A stretch of 37,771 nt of DNA from an uncultured Bacilli bacterium (GTDB lineage Bacteria; Bacillota_I; Bacilli_A; RF39; UBA660), in assembly GCA_947629815.1 (NCBI GenBank), contig CANRFG010000010.1, positions 1 through 37,771 on the forward strand, given 5' to 3'. Below are positions 9,030-18,798 of this stretch, piece after piece (positions within the stretch are counted from its first letter, which is position 1; the number at the start of each line of letters is the position of its first letter). The translations under genes were made by a program, and so were the position numbers. Under the pieces are notes generated by a model. The model made no database searches. It was given only the letters and a program-made list of their open reading frames with translations, and was not told the origin of the DNA.

Positions 9030-9917
9030 TTATTTTTTTATATAATTTTTTATAAAAAATCTTGCGAGGTTACTTAAATAGTCATCAAAATATAGCAAAT
9101 TTAATTCAAGTCTTGGTAAATTATACTGTGTTCTAAGTTCACTTAAATCACCATTTTTTAATTCTTTTTCAACTGCTTTTTTTACTACATATCCTGATCC
9201 TATACCTTTTTTTACAGAACTTATTATTAAGTCAGTTGTTTCAACCTCCAATATTACATTAAGTTTTATATTATACTTTTCAAGTTCTTTTTCTAAATTT
9301 TTTCTTATTGAACTTCTTTCGTATGGCATTATGTATTTATGAGATGCAAATTCATAATTCTTATTTTGAGCAGAAGTTATTAAACATGTTTCAAAAGAAG
9401 TTAAAGGTTCACATTTCATTTCATTGTTTACAATTGTTATCGGGGAACTATCAATTATAAAGTCAATTTTATGCTCCTCCAAATTTTTTATTAATTCGCT
9501 TGTACTACCATTTATAATTCTAAAAAGTACATTTGGATGGTCATCCCTATATTCTTCTATAAACTTTAAAAGATAAAATGAAGCAATATGTGCAGGAGCA
9601 CCGATTATAATTAATCCCTTATCCATATTCTTATTATCTTTTATTACTTTTTCTCCTGCAAGTAAATAATTATATGATTTATCAATATATTTTAATAACT
9701 CCTTACCATCATTGGTTAATACTAATCCATTTGAATTTCTATAAAACAATTTTGTATCTAGTAATTCTTCCAATTTTTTTATTTGCTTACTTATTGCAGG
9801 TTGTGAAATACATAATCGACTAGATGCTTCGACAAATGATTTTGATTTAGAGCAAATATAAAAAATTCTATATAAGTTTAGATTTATATCTGAAATCATA
9901 TTATCACCTCTTATCAA
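9030..9917 (-). CDS. LysR-family transcriptional regulator
   Basis: N-terminal HTH NLYRIFYICSKSKSFVEASSRLCISQPAISKQIKKLEELLDTKLFYR plus substrate-binding-like C-domain. Confidence 0.92.
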   Translation of the reverse strand: MIRGDNMISDINLNLYRIFYICSKSKSFVEASSRLCISQPAISKQIKKLEELLDTKLFYRNSNGLVLTNDGKELLKYIDKSYNYLLAGEKVIKDNKNMDKGLIIIGAPAHIASFYLLKFIEEYRDDHPNVLFRIINGSTSELIKNLEEHKIDFIIDSSPITIVNNEMKCEPLTSFETCLITSAQNKNYEFASHKYIMPYERSSIRKNLEKELEKYNIKLNVILEVETTDLIISSVKKGIGSGYVVKKAVEKELKNGDLSELRTQYNLPRLELNLLYFDDYLSNLARFFIKNYIKK

Positions 9918-10010
9918 ATTATTTTATAATTATTAGTTATAATAGTCAAGCACTATATAACTTTATTCGTTCATAAGTTTTCTTAAATTCATAAATAAAT
10001 TATAGAAATA

Positions 10011-10511
10011 TTATTTATACTCTCTATAAATTATATTTTCTATTTTATCATTGAAAATAGAATCATTATCATATATCTTTTCTTTTAAGTAATCGAGATT
10101 AATTTTAATATCATTTAATTCATTTATAGGTATCCATTCAAATGTAGATTTTCCATCATTTTCTTCATCCAACGAATTATATTTTACATTTTTATCATAT
10201 CCATATTTGGATTCATCTATATTAGTTATATAGTAAAAACCTATTTCATGATAATTCGATTTTGGGAATTTAATAAAACTTTCACAAATATATTTTAATT
10301 TTAAGTCTTCTTTAATACCTAATTCTTCTTCAAGTTCTCTTTCAATAGCGGTTTTAGTATCTTCATTAATTTCTAATCTTCCTCCCGGAAACATATAAAA
10401 ATCATATTTTTCTTGTTTCTGTAAAAAAATCTTACTAAAATCTTTATTAAATATAATTGCACCAACTCTAACTCCAAATCTCAAATTTTCATTTTTTATA
10501 GTTATTATCAT
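10011..10511 (-). CDS. NUDIX hydrolase
   Basis: Nudix box GGRLEINEDTKTAIERELEEELGI. Confidence 0.9.
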   Translation of the reverse strand: MIITIKNENLRFGVRVGAIIFNKDFSKIFLQKQEKYDFYMFPGGRLEINEDTKTAIERELEEELGIKEDLKLKYICESFIKFPKSNYHEIGFYYITNIDESKYGYDKNVKYNSLDEENDGKSTFEWIPINELNDIKINLDYLKEKIYDNDSIFNDKIENIIYREYK

Positions 10512-10571
10512 AGAATTACCTCCTAATAAATTTTTTCATAATTGACTAATTTTTATTGATGGCTAATAATA

Positions 10572-11060
10572 CTAATTATCTAAAAAATCTAAGCAATATT
10601 TATAAAATTCTTCATGACTTTTTGAAAATTTTCCTTGATTAATTAAATTTTCTATTTCATCTCTTGTTACCCAATCAACACTATCAACTTCTTCTTTTTG
10701 AATGACAATATCTTTTAAATCAATATCTTTCTTCATATAATATAAATCAACAAAGTCATCATTAGTTTTAATTGTTTTAAATAATGTTAACTCATTTTGT
10801 TTAACAATTTGACCTAACTCTTCCTGTATTTCTGTAACTATTCCTTCTAAACTACTTTCTCCTGATTTTGGATGTCCTCCTGTTGTTGCCCATTTTCCAT
10901 CTTTTTCTAAAACTCGTTTTTGTAAAAGAAATTTACCATCAGAATTCTCAATAAATACTACTACAGTAATATAATATCTTCCACTTGGTACATTTTCACC
11001 TTTTCTAATAGTTTCATTTGTCAAAATTTTTTTTGAATTATATAAATCTCTTAATTCCAT
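10572..11060 (-). CDS. NUDIX hydrolase
   Basis: Nudix box GGHPKSGESSLEGIVTEIQEELGQ. Confidence 0.9.
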   Translation of the reverse strand: MELRDLYNSKKILTNETIRKGENVPSGRYYITVVVFIENSDGKFLLQKRVLEKDGKWATTGGHPKSGESSLEGIVTEIQEELGQIVKQNELTLFKTIKTNDDFVDLYYMKKDIDLKDIVIQKEEVDSVDWVTRDEIENLINQGKFSKSHEEFYKYCLDFLDN

Positions 11061-11236
11061 AATTTATTCTCCTTTCTTAATAAGATATTAAAATTATTAT
11101 AATTTATATTAATTAAATATCATTCAAATCTATAATATAACTGCTACTATAACCTGTTTTAGTTTTATAATTTTTTAATAATTTTAATCATATGTAATTT
11201 TAGGAAATTCATGCTCAACAAAATACATTTTTAAAT

Positions 11237-11926
11237 TCACTTTTGTTCCTTAGGTTCGAACGTTAAAACATTTCCAAATTTTTCTAATTTATTTGATTTT
11301 CTATTATATATCATAGCGCCATCATCAAAAATTGCATAAACATTTTTCTTTTTTTCATTTGCCACATCTTGAAGTTTTTTTAAATACTTTCTATTTTTTG
11401 TTGAATGTACATCAAAATAAAAAGGGTCATTTAATATTCCAATACCATCATAAAAAGCAAAATATTTATAAAAATTATTTTTAGCAGTTATAAAATATCT
11501 CTTTAATTGTAATTCAGCGCCTGCACTAAACCCTATAATTATCCCTTTATAATATTTTAGCGTATATAGTATTTCAGTTTCTTGAGTTATTTTACTATAT
11601 AACATTTCAGGATTACCTCCGGTAATAATTATAATATTACTCTCATCAATAATTTTCTTAAAATTAGGAATACTTTTTTTATCATAACAATTTAATATAG
11701 AAATATTACTTTCTTCTATTCCCAATTCTAACAAAGAACCAACATATTTATTATATCTTCTACCATTTATTTCGAACCATTCCTCGTTAAATTTTTTATA
11801 GTCAAGTTCTGTTGGAAATGCCCATGAAATAATAACTGCCTTATAATTTTTCTTGACAATTTTTTTTAACTTATCATTTACTAATTTCATTCCTTTTTCA
11901 TATTCACTTAATAACACACTATACAT
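11237..11926 (-). CDS. Peptidase E-like (S51) family protein
   Basis: IIITGGNPEMLY and IIGFSAGAELQL nucleophile elbow; overall length and layout of S51 proteins. Confidence 0.72.
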   Translation of the reverse strand: MYSVLLSEYEKGMKLVNDKLKKIVKKNYKAVIISWAFPTELDYKKFNEEWFEINGRRYNKYVGSLLELGIEESNISILNCYDKKSIPNFKKIIDESNIIIITGGNPEMLYSKITQETEILYTLKYYKGIIIGFSAGAELQLKRYFITAKNNFYKYFAFYDGIGILNDPFYFDVHSTKNRKYLKKLQDVANEKKKNVYAIFDDGAMIYNRKSNKLEKFGNVLTFEPKEQK

Positions 11927-11960
11927 TTTTTCACCTCTAAAAATGAATACTTATGTAAAA

Positions 11961-13433
11961 TTATCCATTATTAAATTCCTTTATCTTCTTCTTTGCATAA
12001 CTTGTATGTGCTTTTTCAATCCAATCTTCTCTTGGCCCAAAAGACAACTCATCTGTTATGATTCTAACTCTATCTTTATTTTTCAAAACATAATCTATTG
12101 GAGCATATTCATCATTAATAAATACCCCTATCATTTTATTTCCTATATTACTATCTATCTTATAAGCAAAATCAATTGGAGTAGAACCTTTTGGTAATTC
12201 AATTATATCTCCTTTTGTAGTATATACATATACTTTATCAGAAAACAATTCATTTTTAACTTGATTTACAAATTGTTGATTATCTCCAAACATTGAATCC
12301 ATTTCTACTAAAGATTCGAAAAATTGATATTTAGTTTTTAAAGCTTCTTGCATGCTTTCCCTTGCATTATCCTTATTTATATTCCAATAAGCTGTAAGTC
12401 CAAAAGAAGCTACCATATCCATATCAAAAGTTCTTATTTGAGTTTGTACCAATCTATCATCAGGTCCAAAAACAGTAGTATGAAGACTTCTATACATATT
12501 AGTTTTAGGATTACATATATAATCCTTAAATTTATTATTTATTGGATGATATTGTTTATGTATTATACCTAAAGTTATATAACAATTATCTATTTCATCT
12601 ACCATAATCTTTAATGAATGTAAATCATGTATATCAGATATTTTATGTCCTTCATTTAATCTTTTATATATTCCATATATATTTTTTGTTCTTATTTTAA
12701 TTTCATTTGGAATATTTTTATTGGTTAACAAATATTGAATTTTTAAAAGCATTTCATTTAAACACTTACTACTTTCTTCTTCAATAATCATTTTTACTTC
12801 TTCAATTGCTTTATATTTTTCTGGTTTTAAATATTTTAAAGATAAATCTTCTAATTCACTTTTTATTCTATAAGCACCTATATAATAAGCAAGCGGAACA
12901 AAAATTTCCATAGTTTCAATAGAATTTTCCTTTTGTTTAAATTCACTTTTAAATTGTAATGTTCTCATATTATGTAATCTATCTGCAAGTTTTATTATTA
13001 TTATTCTAACATCTTCTGTAATTCCTGTAATTATTTTCCTTGTATTTGCTAAATTTTGCTCCTCCTTTGTTGAAAAATTCATTTTTGATAATTTTGTAAC
13101 ACCATCTACTAAATTTGCAATACTTTGATTAAAATCGTGCGCAATATCTTCTTTAGTTATATTTGTATCTTCCAAAGTATCATGTAAAAGTCCTGCACAA
13201 ATAGTATCACAATCTGCATGTAACTCTGTTAATATATATGCAACATTAAGTGGATGAATTATATATGGTTCTCCACTTTGTCTAATTTGACCTTCGTGAA
13301 GTATATTTGCATATTCATATGCTTTTTTTATAATATTTATTTCATCGATGTTATATTTATCAAGTTTTGTTACTAAATTTTCTATAGTTATATTATTAAT
13401 AAATACCACCTCACTACAAAAAAAGACAAACAT
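11961..13433 (-). CDS. RelA/SpoT homolog (HD hydrolase - synthetase - TGS), lacking C-terminal ACT region
   Basis: HDTLEDT HD motif, KFKDYICNPKTNMYRSLHTTVFGP, QTQIRT, TGS VYVYTTKGDIIELPKGSTPIDFAYKI. The ORF-track ATG at 13433 lacks an SD; possible ATT start at 13400. Confidence 0.9.
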   Translation of the reverse strand: MFVFFCSEVVFINNITIENLVTKLDKYNIDEINIIKKAYEYANILHEGQIRQSGEPYIIHPLNVAYILTELHADCDTICAGLLHDTLEDTNITKEDIAHDFNQSIANLVDGVTKLSKMNFSTKEEQNLANTRKIITGITEDVRIIIIKLADRLHNMRTLQFKSEFKQKENSIETMEIFVPLAYYIGAYRIKSELEDLSLKYLKPEKYKAIEEVKMIIEEESSKCLNEMLLKIQYLLTNKNIPNEIKIRTKNIYGIYKRLNEGHKISDIHDLHSLKIMVDEIDNCYITLGIIHKQYHPINNKFKDYICNPKTNMYRSLHTTVFGPDDRLVQTQIRTFDMDMVASFGLTAYWNINKDNARESMQEALKTKYQFFESLVEMDSMFGDNQQFVNQVKNELFSDKVYVYTTKGDIIELPKGSTPIDFAYKIDSNIGNKMIGVFINDEYAPIDYVLKNKDRVRIITDELSFGPREDWIEKAHTSYAKKKIKEFNNG

Positions 13434-13638
13434 AAAAAGTTTTACATCTGTCTTACTTTATTAAAGTTTTTACAAAACAAAAATTAAATTCAACATATTT
13501 TAAAATAAACAAATTATGTTCCATAAAAACCACTCCCTCAACAATGATTAAATGTATTATAATCTTGATTTATATAAAAGTCAATATATTTAATTATTAG
13601 TTATTGCATTAGAAGAAAATTTATGATATATTATACAA

Positions 13639-14208
13639 GTGTTTTTTGAAGGAGAAGAAGTAAACATGAAAGAAAAAACAACTTTATTAGACCAAGCTGG
13701 TTATAATGAACTTATAAAAAATATTGAGGCTACAAAGCAAGAATTAAATAGGATTCGTCTAGAACGTAATGAGGCACTACAAAATAGTGATAGACAAGGT
13801 TGGGGTTCAACCGACTTACAAGATATTACAAGAAAAGAAGAAATACTTTTATCTGCGCTAAGACGCAAAATGGAAATTTTAGACAATTTTGAGATTATCG
13901 AAAAGCATAATAAAGATGGCATAGTTGATATTGGTGATACCATATGTACAGAATTAATCTATCAAGGTGAAGAACATGAAAGCTTAACTTTCAAATTAGT
14001 AGCATCTGAAGCTCGTTTTGACTCTGAAATAAAAGAAATTTCTATAAATAGTCCTCTTGGTAATTCAGTATTTGGAAAATATATTGGCGAAGAAACATCA
14101 TACTCTGTTAATGGAATGAATGTTTTGGTTTTAATAAAAGAAAAACTTGAAATAGAAAATGAACAAGTTTTTACAAAAAGTTTAAGTATTAGAAAAACTA
14201 TTGAATAA
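13639..14208 (+). CDS. GreA/GreB-family-like protein (second paralog); likely start ATG at 13666
   Basis: N-terminal coiled coil plus VDIGDTICTE...EISINSPLGNSVFGKYIGEETSYSV, same C-domain signature as 6838-7380; SD GGAG before ATG 13666. Confidence 0.68.
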   Translation: MFFEGEEVNMKEKTTLLDQAGYNELIKNIEATKQELNRIRLERNEALQNSDRQGWGSTDLQDITRKEEILLSALRRKMEILDNFEIIEKHNKDGIVDIGDTICTELIYQGEEHESLTFKLVASEARFDSEIKEISINSPLGNSVFGKYIGEETSYSVNGMNVLVLIKEKLEIENEQVFTKSLSIRKTIE

Positions 14209-14216
14209 TAGTTTTT
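14193..14216 (+). terminator. Intrinsic terminator of Gre-like gene
   Basis: AAAAACTATT-GAAT-AATAGTTTTT followed by ATTTTTTTA. Confidence 0.75.
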
Positions 14217-15183
14217 ATTTTTTTACTAAAATTAGACCATCTTTATATTTTGTATCACAATTTCTTATACCTGTAGGTACTAATACAACTTGTGAATCTA
14301 CTAAATCACTATACTTAACTACTGAATTAAAAAATAAATAAGAATTTCTTTTTATTTTAAGTTCACAATTGAATACATATGAAAGCGCAAGTAAAGAATC
14401 TTCTTTTAATAAATTTTTTAAATTATCAATTAATTGTTGTAAATAATTATAATCCCAATTTTCACCATATGAAAGATATAAATAATCGATAATATTCGAT
14501 AAAAATATAAAATCATATTTACAATTAAAGTTGCTTGATAAATCAAACAAATCAACATTTTTAAAAGTAATATTTGATTTTAATAAATTATTTTTTAAAA
14601 TATTATAGTCTTCCTTTGTTAATAAATAATTATTATTTAATTTATATCTATTATAATTTCCATTTGATGAAGTTAACATATTTATTAAATTAGCTGGATA
14701 TAAAATTCCTTTTTGTTGTCTATAATTATAATCAATTACTTCTTTCCAATATTTTCTATATTTTTCTTCCATAAATGGTAATAAATCATATAAAAGTTGT
14801 GAGATTTCTTCTAGTGAAATTATATTTTCATCATTTCCAATTATTTTATTCATAAATGTTTCAAAATCTTTATAATCATATTTTAATATAGTTGCTACTC
14901 TAAATCCAAAAACATAATATTCTGTCAATGAATTTATATCAAAAGTATCTATTTTATTAATACCATTATGAATTAAATTAAAAGCATGGTCCCCACTAGA
15001 TAATACTGTTAGTGCATTATCTTTTTGTTTAAAATCAATGTGTTGCATATATTCATTTATATTTTCATTTGTTAAAAAATAAAATTTTTGATAATTTTTA
15101 TTAAAAGAGGGATTAATATATATTTTCCCATGAAAAAGTTGTAAATCTATCATTCTTTTAGTTTCAGTTAAAGCTTCTTCCAT
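14215..15183 (-). CDS. DUF3419/BtaA-like SAM-dependent protein
   Basis: ALTVLSSGDHAFNLIHNGINKIDTFDINSLTEYYVFGFRVATIL; later YDFIFLSNIIDYL. Confidence 0.55.
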   Translation of the reverse strand: MEEALTETKRMIDLQLFHGKIYINPSFNKNYQKFYFLTNENINEYMQHIDFKQKDNALTVLSSGDHAFNLIHNGINKIDTFDINSLTEYYVFGFRVATILKYDYKDFETFMNKIIGNDENIISLEEISQLLYDLLPFMEEKYRKYWKEVIDYNYRQQKGILYPANLINMLTSSNGNYNRYKLNNNYLLTKEDYNILKNNLLKSNITFKNVDLFDLSSNFNCKYDFIFLSNIIDYLYLSYGENWDYNYLQQLIDNLKNLLKEDSLLALSYVFNCELKIKRNSYLFFNSVVKYSDLVDSQVVLVPTGIRNCDTKYKDGLILVKK

Positions 15184-15195
15184 AATATTATAACC

Positions 15196-15480
15196 TTAAT
15201 TAATTTCCTTTATTAATTCTTGAATTAATTGTAATCCAATTTTTTTATCTTCTATATCTTTTATATCTATTAATTTTATTTTATCATTAATTTTTTCATA
15301 AAGAGAATAATATATATTTAATTGTTTTTTTTCATTTAATTTACCATCAGTATAAACTATAAAATCTTTATTAGTATCATCATCGTGATATGTAGCAATT
15401 ACTTCACAAATTATTTTATTTCCTTGTTTATCTATTATTTCAAATTGCATTCTTTTCATTATATCAATCCTATTTTTCAA
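15196..15480 (-). CDS. DUF1292-like protein
   Basis: FEIIDKQGNKIICEVIATYHDDDTNKDFIVYTDG. Confidence 0.65.
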   Translation of the reverse strand: MKNRIDIMKRMQFEIIDKQGNKIICEVIATYHDDDTNKDFIVYTDGKLNEKKQLNIYYSLYEKINDKIKLIDIKDIEDKKIGLQLIQELIKEIN

Positions 15481-15718
15481 TAATTAAAATTTTGTTAGCT
15501 TGTTTTTCTTCCATTTTTGCTTGGTGTTCACTAGCAGTTACACCAAACCATGATGCTTTTTTCTCAAATATATCGTAAAAAGGACAAGGTTGTTTAGTAT
15601 GGTCTATACTCTCATCATAAACAACTGCTACAATTCCAGCTATACCATACATAGCTAGTAAAGATGCCCCACAAAATGCAATAACATTGTTTTTATTTAT
15701 TTTTTTATTATTTTTCAT
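15470..15718 (-). CDS. Small membrane-anchored hypothetical protein
   Basis: Single N-terminal TM segment NVIAFCGASLLAMYGIAGIVAVVY; overlaps next gene by 11 nt. Confidence 0.5.
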   Translation of the reverse strand: MKNNKKINKNNVIAFCGASLLAMYGIAGIVAVVYDESIDHTKQPCPFYDIFEKKASWFGVTASEHQAKMEEKQANKILIIEK

Positions 15719-15782
15719 GAAATCACCCTCTTATAAATTTCTAGCATATACTAACATAGTTTTTATAATAAGTCAAACAAAA

Positions 15783-15797
15783 AGGCACATAGTGCCT
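15783..15797 (-). terminator. Intrinsic terminator of GGDEF gene
   Basis: Minus strand AGGCAC-TAT-GTGCCTTTTTG. Confidence 0.7.
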
Positions 15798-17838
15798 AAT
15801 TATTTGCTTCTTCTTTATTATTTCTCATATCTATTGTTGCTTCGTTTATAGCGTCATCAACTGATTTAATTGCATCTGTTATCATACTATAACCTATAGC
15901 TGCTCCAAACTTATGAGATAAATCTTTAAAATCTTTATTTAATTTCTTTATGTAAGAAACAACCTGTTTTTCATCATAAGAAACTAAATATATTAAAAAT
16001 TCATTACCATTTGTTCTAATAATATCAGTATTTGGCATTTGGTCTTTAATTAATATATTTGCAGCTTCTCCTATGATTTTATCTCCTTCTTCATGACCAT
16101 AATTATCATTAATATAAGCAATATTGTTTAAGTCTATTATTATTATGGCTTGAGGATAAATTCCACTACTATCCCATTTTTCTAGGTTATCGTTCAAATA
16201 GTTTCTATTTTTTAATGAAGTTAACATATCAATATATCTTAATTTATCTTCTTTAGTAAATACTTTTTCTTTTCTTTTAATACTATTTTTTATTTTTAAA
16301 ATAACAAATACTATTAAGCATATAGCTATTAAAGAAGCTAAACCTACTAAAATATATTTAATAATAATTGGAACATATTTAACGCTTAATAAATCGTTAT
16401 ATCCTATATTAACAAGTTTATAAGTTGGTACTACTTTTAAATAATCATTTAAAACATTTATAAATGTTTTGTTATCTGTATTATTTACTCTATATGAATA
16501 GTCAGAATTCATATCATAAGTATAAATATTTTTAAATTTTAACTTATTTTTAGAAACATAGTAATTGTAGTTTTCACTATCTAAAACTATTATATCCATA
16601 TTATCTGCATTTTTTATTACATCATCAACAGTAGAATACACTTTAACATTTATACCTATATCATCTAATTCTTTAGATAAAGCACTGTTTTGTAATGTTA
16701 TTACTTGCTCCCCTATTAAAGAATATATAGAATCTATATTTATTGATTTATTTGTAAGTACTACTGCTTGTTCATTATAATTAAGTGTAACTACAGAATT
16801 ATCTGATTGATAATCACTATTACTATAAGTATCGAAGAATATATCTATTTGATTATTATCAAAAGCTTTCTTTAAATCTTGATATGAATTGTATTTTTTA
16901 TAAACAATTTCTAATCCAAATGTATTAGCGAAATTATCGATTACACTTTTGTTCATACCCATTAAAGTGCCATCTACTGTTAAATCATAAGGTGCGTTTT
17001 CAACAAATCCATAAGTATATCTTTTACCTTTAAAATCTGCTTTTGCTTTTTCATCTACATTAGTATAATTAAGTAAATTACTAGATAAATATTCATCATA
17101 TTTTTGTTCTATATTATTACTTTTCCATTTATTGAAATATTTAGAAAGTATTTCATTTAATTTATCAACATTTCCTAAGTCTAAAACATAATCATCTGTT
17201 AAATCAGTTAAGTTATATGATATATATAATTTTTCATTAGATAATATTTCTTCTAAATTTATAAGTCTTGAAACTATAATAGAATCTATTTCGCTTTCAT
17301 CAGCTAATAATTTAGCTATCATATCTTCTACTGTTTCATATTCAACAAATGTTACATTATCACAAATTGATAAGTATTTTTCTACTCTTTTTTTATCTGA
17401 TTTTAATACACCTATTTTAATGTCTTTTATTTCATTTAAGTTACTATAAGATTTTTCTTTATTAGAAACTAATATTTTATTATCTCTATATAGTAATAAT
17501 TGATTTTCACCTTGTTTTTCAACAAGTTTAAATGAATAATCTGTTTTTGGTTCACTACCTATTTGATAAGCAATATTGTTAAAAGTAATTGTTGTATCAT
17601 TTTTTAAACTATTTAAAAAGTCAAAAATTAAACCTACACCATTATCACTTATCGTTGAAACTCCTGTAAATATAGACAAATCTACTTTGTTATTTTTATT
17701 ATTTTCTATCCATTGTTTATCTAACAATGAAAGTGTTGTTTGTTCATCTTCATTATTAAGGAAATAAAACAAACCAAAACTTAATAATCCTATTATAATT
17801 ACTACAATAGGTATTATAATTATTTTTTTATTTTTCAT
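15796..17838 (-). CDS. Membrane protein with tandem periplasmic solute-binding-like (SBP_bac_3) domains and degenerate GGDEF domain
   Basis: N-terminal TM, KRYTYGFVENAPYDLTVDGTLMGMNKSVIDNFANTFGLEIVYKKY, C-terminal TM then LTSLKNRNYLND...DLNNIAYINDNYGHEEGDKII...RTNGNEFLIYL. Confidence 0.82.
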   Translation of the reverse strand: MKNKKIIIIPIVVIIIGLLSFGLFYFLNNEDEQTTLSLLDKQWIENNKNNKVDLSIFTGVSTISDNGVGLIFDFLNSLKNDTTITFNNIAYQIGSEPKTDYSFKLVEKQGENQLLLYRDNKILVSNKEKSYSNLNEIKDIKIGVLKSDKKRVEKYLSICDNVTFVEYETVEDMIAKLLADESEIDSIIVSRLINLEEILSNEKLYISYNLTDLTDDYVLDLGNVDKLNEILSKYFNKWKSNNIEQKYDEYLSSNLLNYTNVDEKAKADFKGKRYTYGFVENAPYDLTVDGTLMGMNKSVIDNFANTFGLEIVYKKYNSYQDLKKAFDNNQIDIFFDTYSNSDYQSDNSVVTLNYNEQAVVLTNKSINIDSIYSLIGEQVITLQNSALSKELDDIGINVKVYSTVDDVIKNADNMDIIVLDSENYNYYVSKNKLKFKNIYTYDMNSDYSYRVNNTDNKTFINVLNDYLKVVPTYKLVNIGYNDLLSVKYVPIIIKYILVGLASLIAICLIVFVILKIKNSIKRKEKVFTKEDKLRYIDMLTSLKNRNYLNDNLEKWDSSGIYPQAIIIIDLNNIAYINDNYGHEEGDKIIGEAANILIKDQMPNTDIIRTNGNEFLIYLVSYDEKQVVSYIKKLNKDFKDLSHKFGAAIGYSMITDAIKSVDDAINEATIDMRNNKEEANN

Positions 17839-18301
17839 CGCTAACTACCTTCCCTACCCAATTAAATTCTTCATCATTAACAGATTTAGAACCAATTACA
17901 GGATATTTATCACTTTCTTCTTGTCCATCATCTATAAGTATTTGAAAATCATAAAATTTCTTTTGTTCATCAGAAAATTTGTCCAAAATGGTTGGCGCAA
18001 CCTTCTCTACTTTAGTAGGGTCAGTTCCTTTTTCAACAGTTACAATGAAATAACATATTTTACCTGATAAATCATATTTAGAATTAGTAACTCCTTCTAC
18101 TTCTTTGAATATACCATTTACTTCTTCAATTGTTTTTTCTGATATAGGTACATTCTCTATTCCATCTAATCTATTTCCATATTTTGAATTCTTATATCCT
18201 GAAAATAGAAAAACATATAAAGAAATTCCTGTTATTGCTAAAACTATTAAAATTATCAAAATTGTTATTAAAATATTTTTATTTCTTTTTATAAATTTCA
18301 T
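17828..18301 (-). CDS. Membrane-anchored hypothetical protein
   Basis: N-terminal TM helix; 11-nt overlap with downstream sensor gene. Confidence 0.5.
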   Translation of the reverse strand: MKFIKRNKNILITILIILIVLAITGISLYVFLFSGYKNSKYGNRLDGIENVPISEKTIEEVNGIFKEVEGVTNSKYDLSGKICYFIVTVEKGTDPTKVEKVAPTILDKFSDEQKKFYDFQILIDDGQEESDKYPVIGSKSVNDEEFNWVGKVVSDEK

Positions 18302-18356
18302 AAGTTCACTCCATTCGTATCAATTATACTATATTTTAAAGTATTAATCAAATCAA

Positions 18357-18386
18357 AAAAACAGAATTATTTATTATCTGTTTTTT
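18357..18386 (-). terminator. Intrinsic terminator after ytxH-like gene
   Basis: Minus strand AACAGA...TCTGTTTTTTTG. Confidence 0.6.
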
Positions 18387-18798
18387 CTAATTTATTAAGT
18401 ATTTCTTTTGTAACTTCGATTGTTTTTTCTTTTATTGATGTTGCTGTTTTTTCTAATACAGGTGTACCTTTTTCTATAGCATATTCTACTAATTCTTGAG
18501 CTTTTTCTTGTATTTTTTTAGCTTTTGTTTTCGCGATTTTTAAAACTTTTTCTTTATCTAAGTCAGATAATTCTTCTTTAATTTCAGTTATTTTCTTTTC
18601 TATGTTTTCTTTTACTTCTTCTTTATCTACTTCTTTTAGTTTATCTATCATTTCATCGAATTTTGCTTTAAGTTCTTTTCTTGTTTCACTGCCTTTTTTA
18701 GGTGCGAATAAAACTCCAAGTCCTACACCTACACCAATTCCAGCTAAAAATTTACCAAAACCTTTTTTCTTTTTGTTTTCTTTTTTACTCATAATCAT
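18367..18798 (-). CDS. YtxH-domain protein
   Basis: GFGKFLAGIGVGVGLGVLFAPKKGSETRKELKAK. Confidence 0.8.
   Translation of the reverse strand: MIMSKKENKKKKGFGKFLAGIGVGVGLGVLFAPKKGSETRKELKAKFDEMIDKLKEVDKEEVKENIEKKITEIKEELSDLDKEKVLKIAKTKAKKIQEKAQELVEYAIEKGTPVLEKTATSIKEKTIEVTKEILNKLEKTDNK

Noticed and set aside
11162-11236. Tiny ORF MYFVEHEFPKITYD on the minus strand downstream of the peptidase E-like gene
   Set aside because: Too short to support; may be a gene remnant but no homologous continuation is visible.
11853-12572. Plus-strand ORFs 11853-12197 and 12348-12572
   Set aside because: Antisense to RSH and peptidase E-like genes.
13701-13943. Minus-strand ORF within the second Gre-like gene
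   Set aside because: Antisense shadow.
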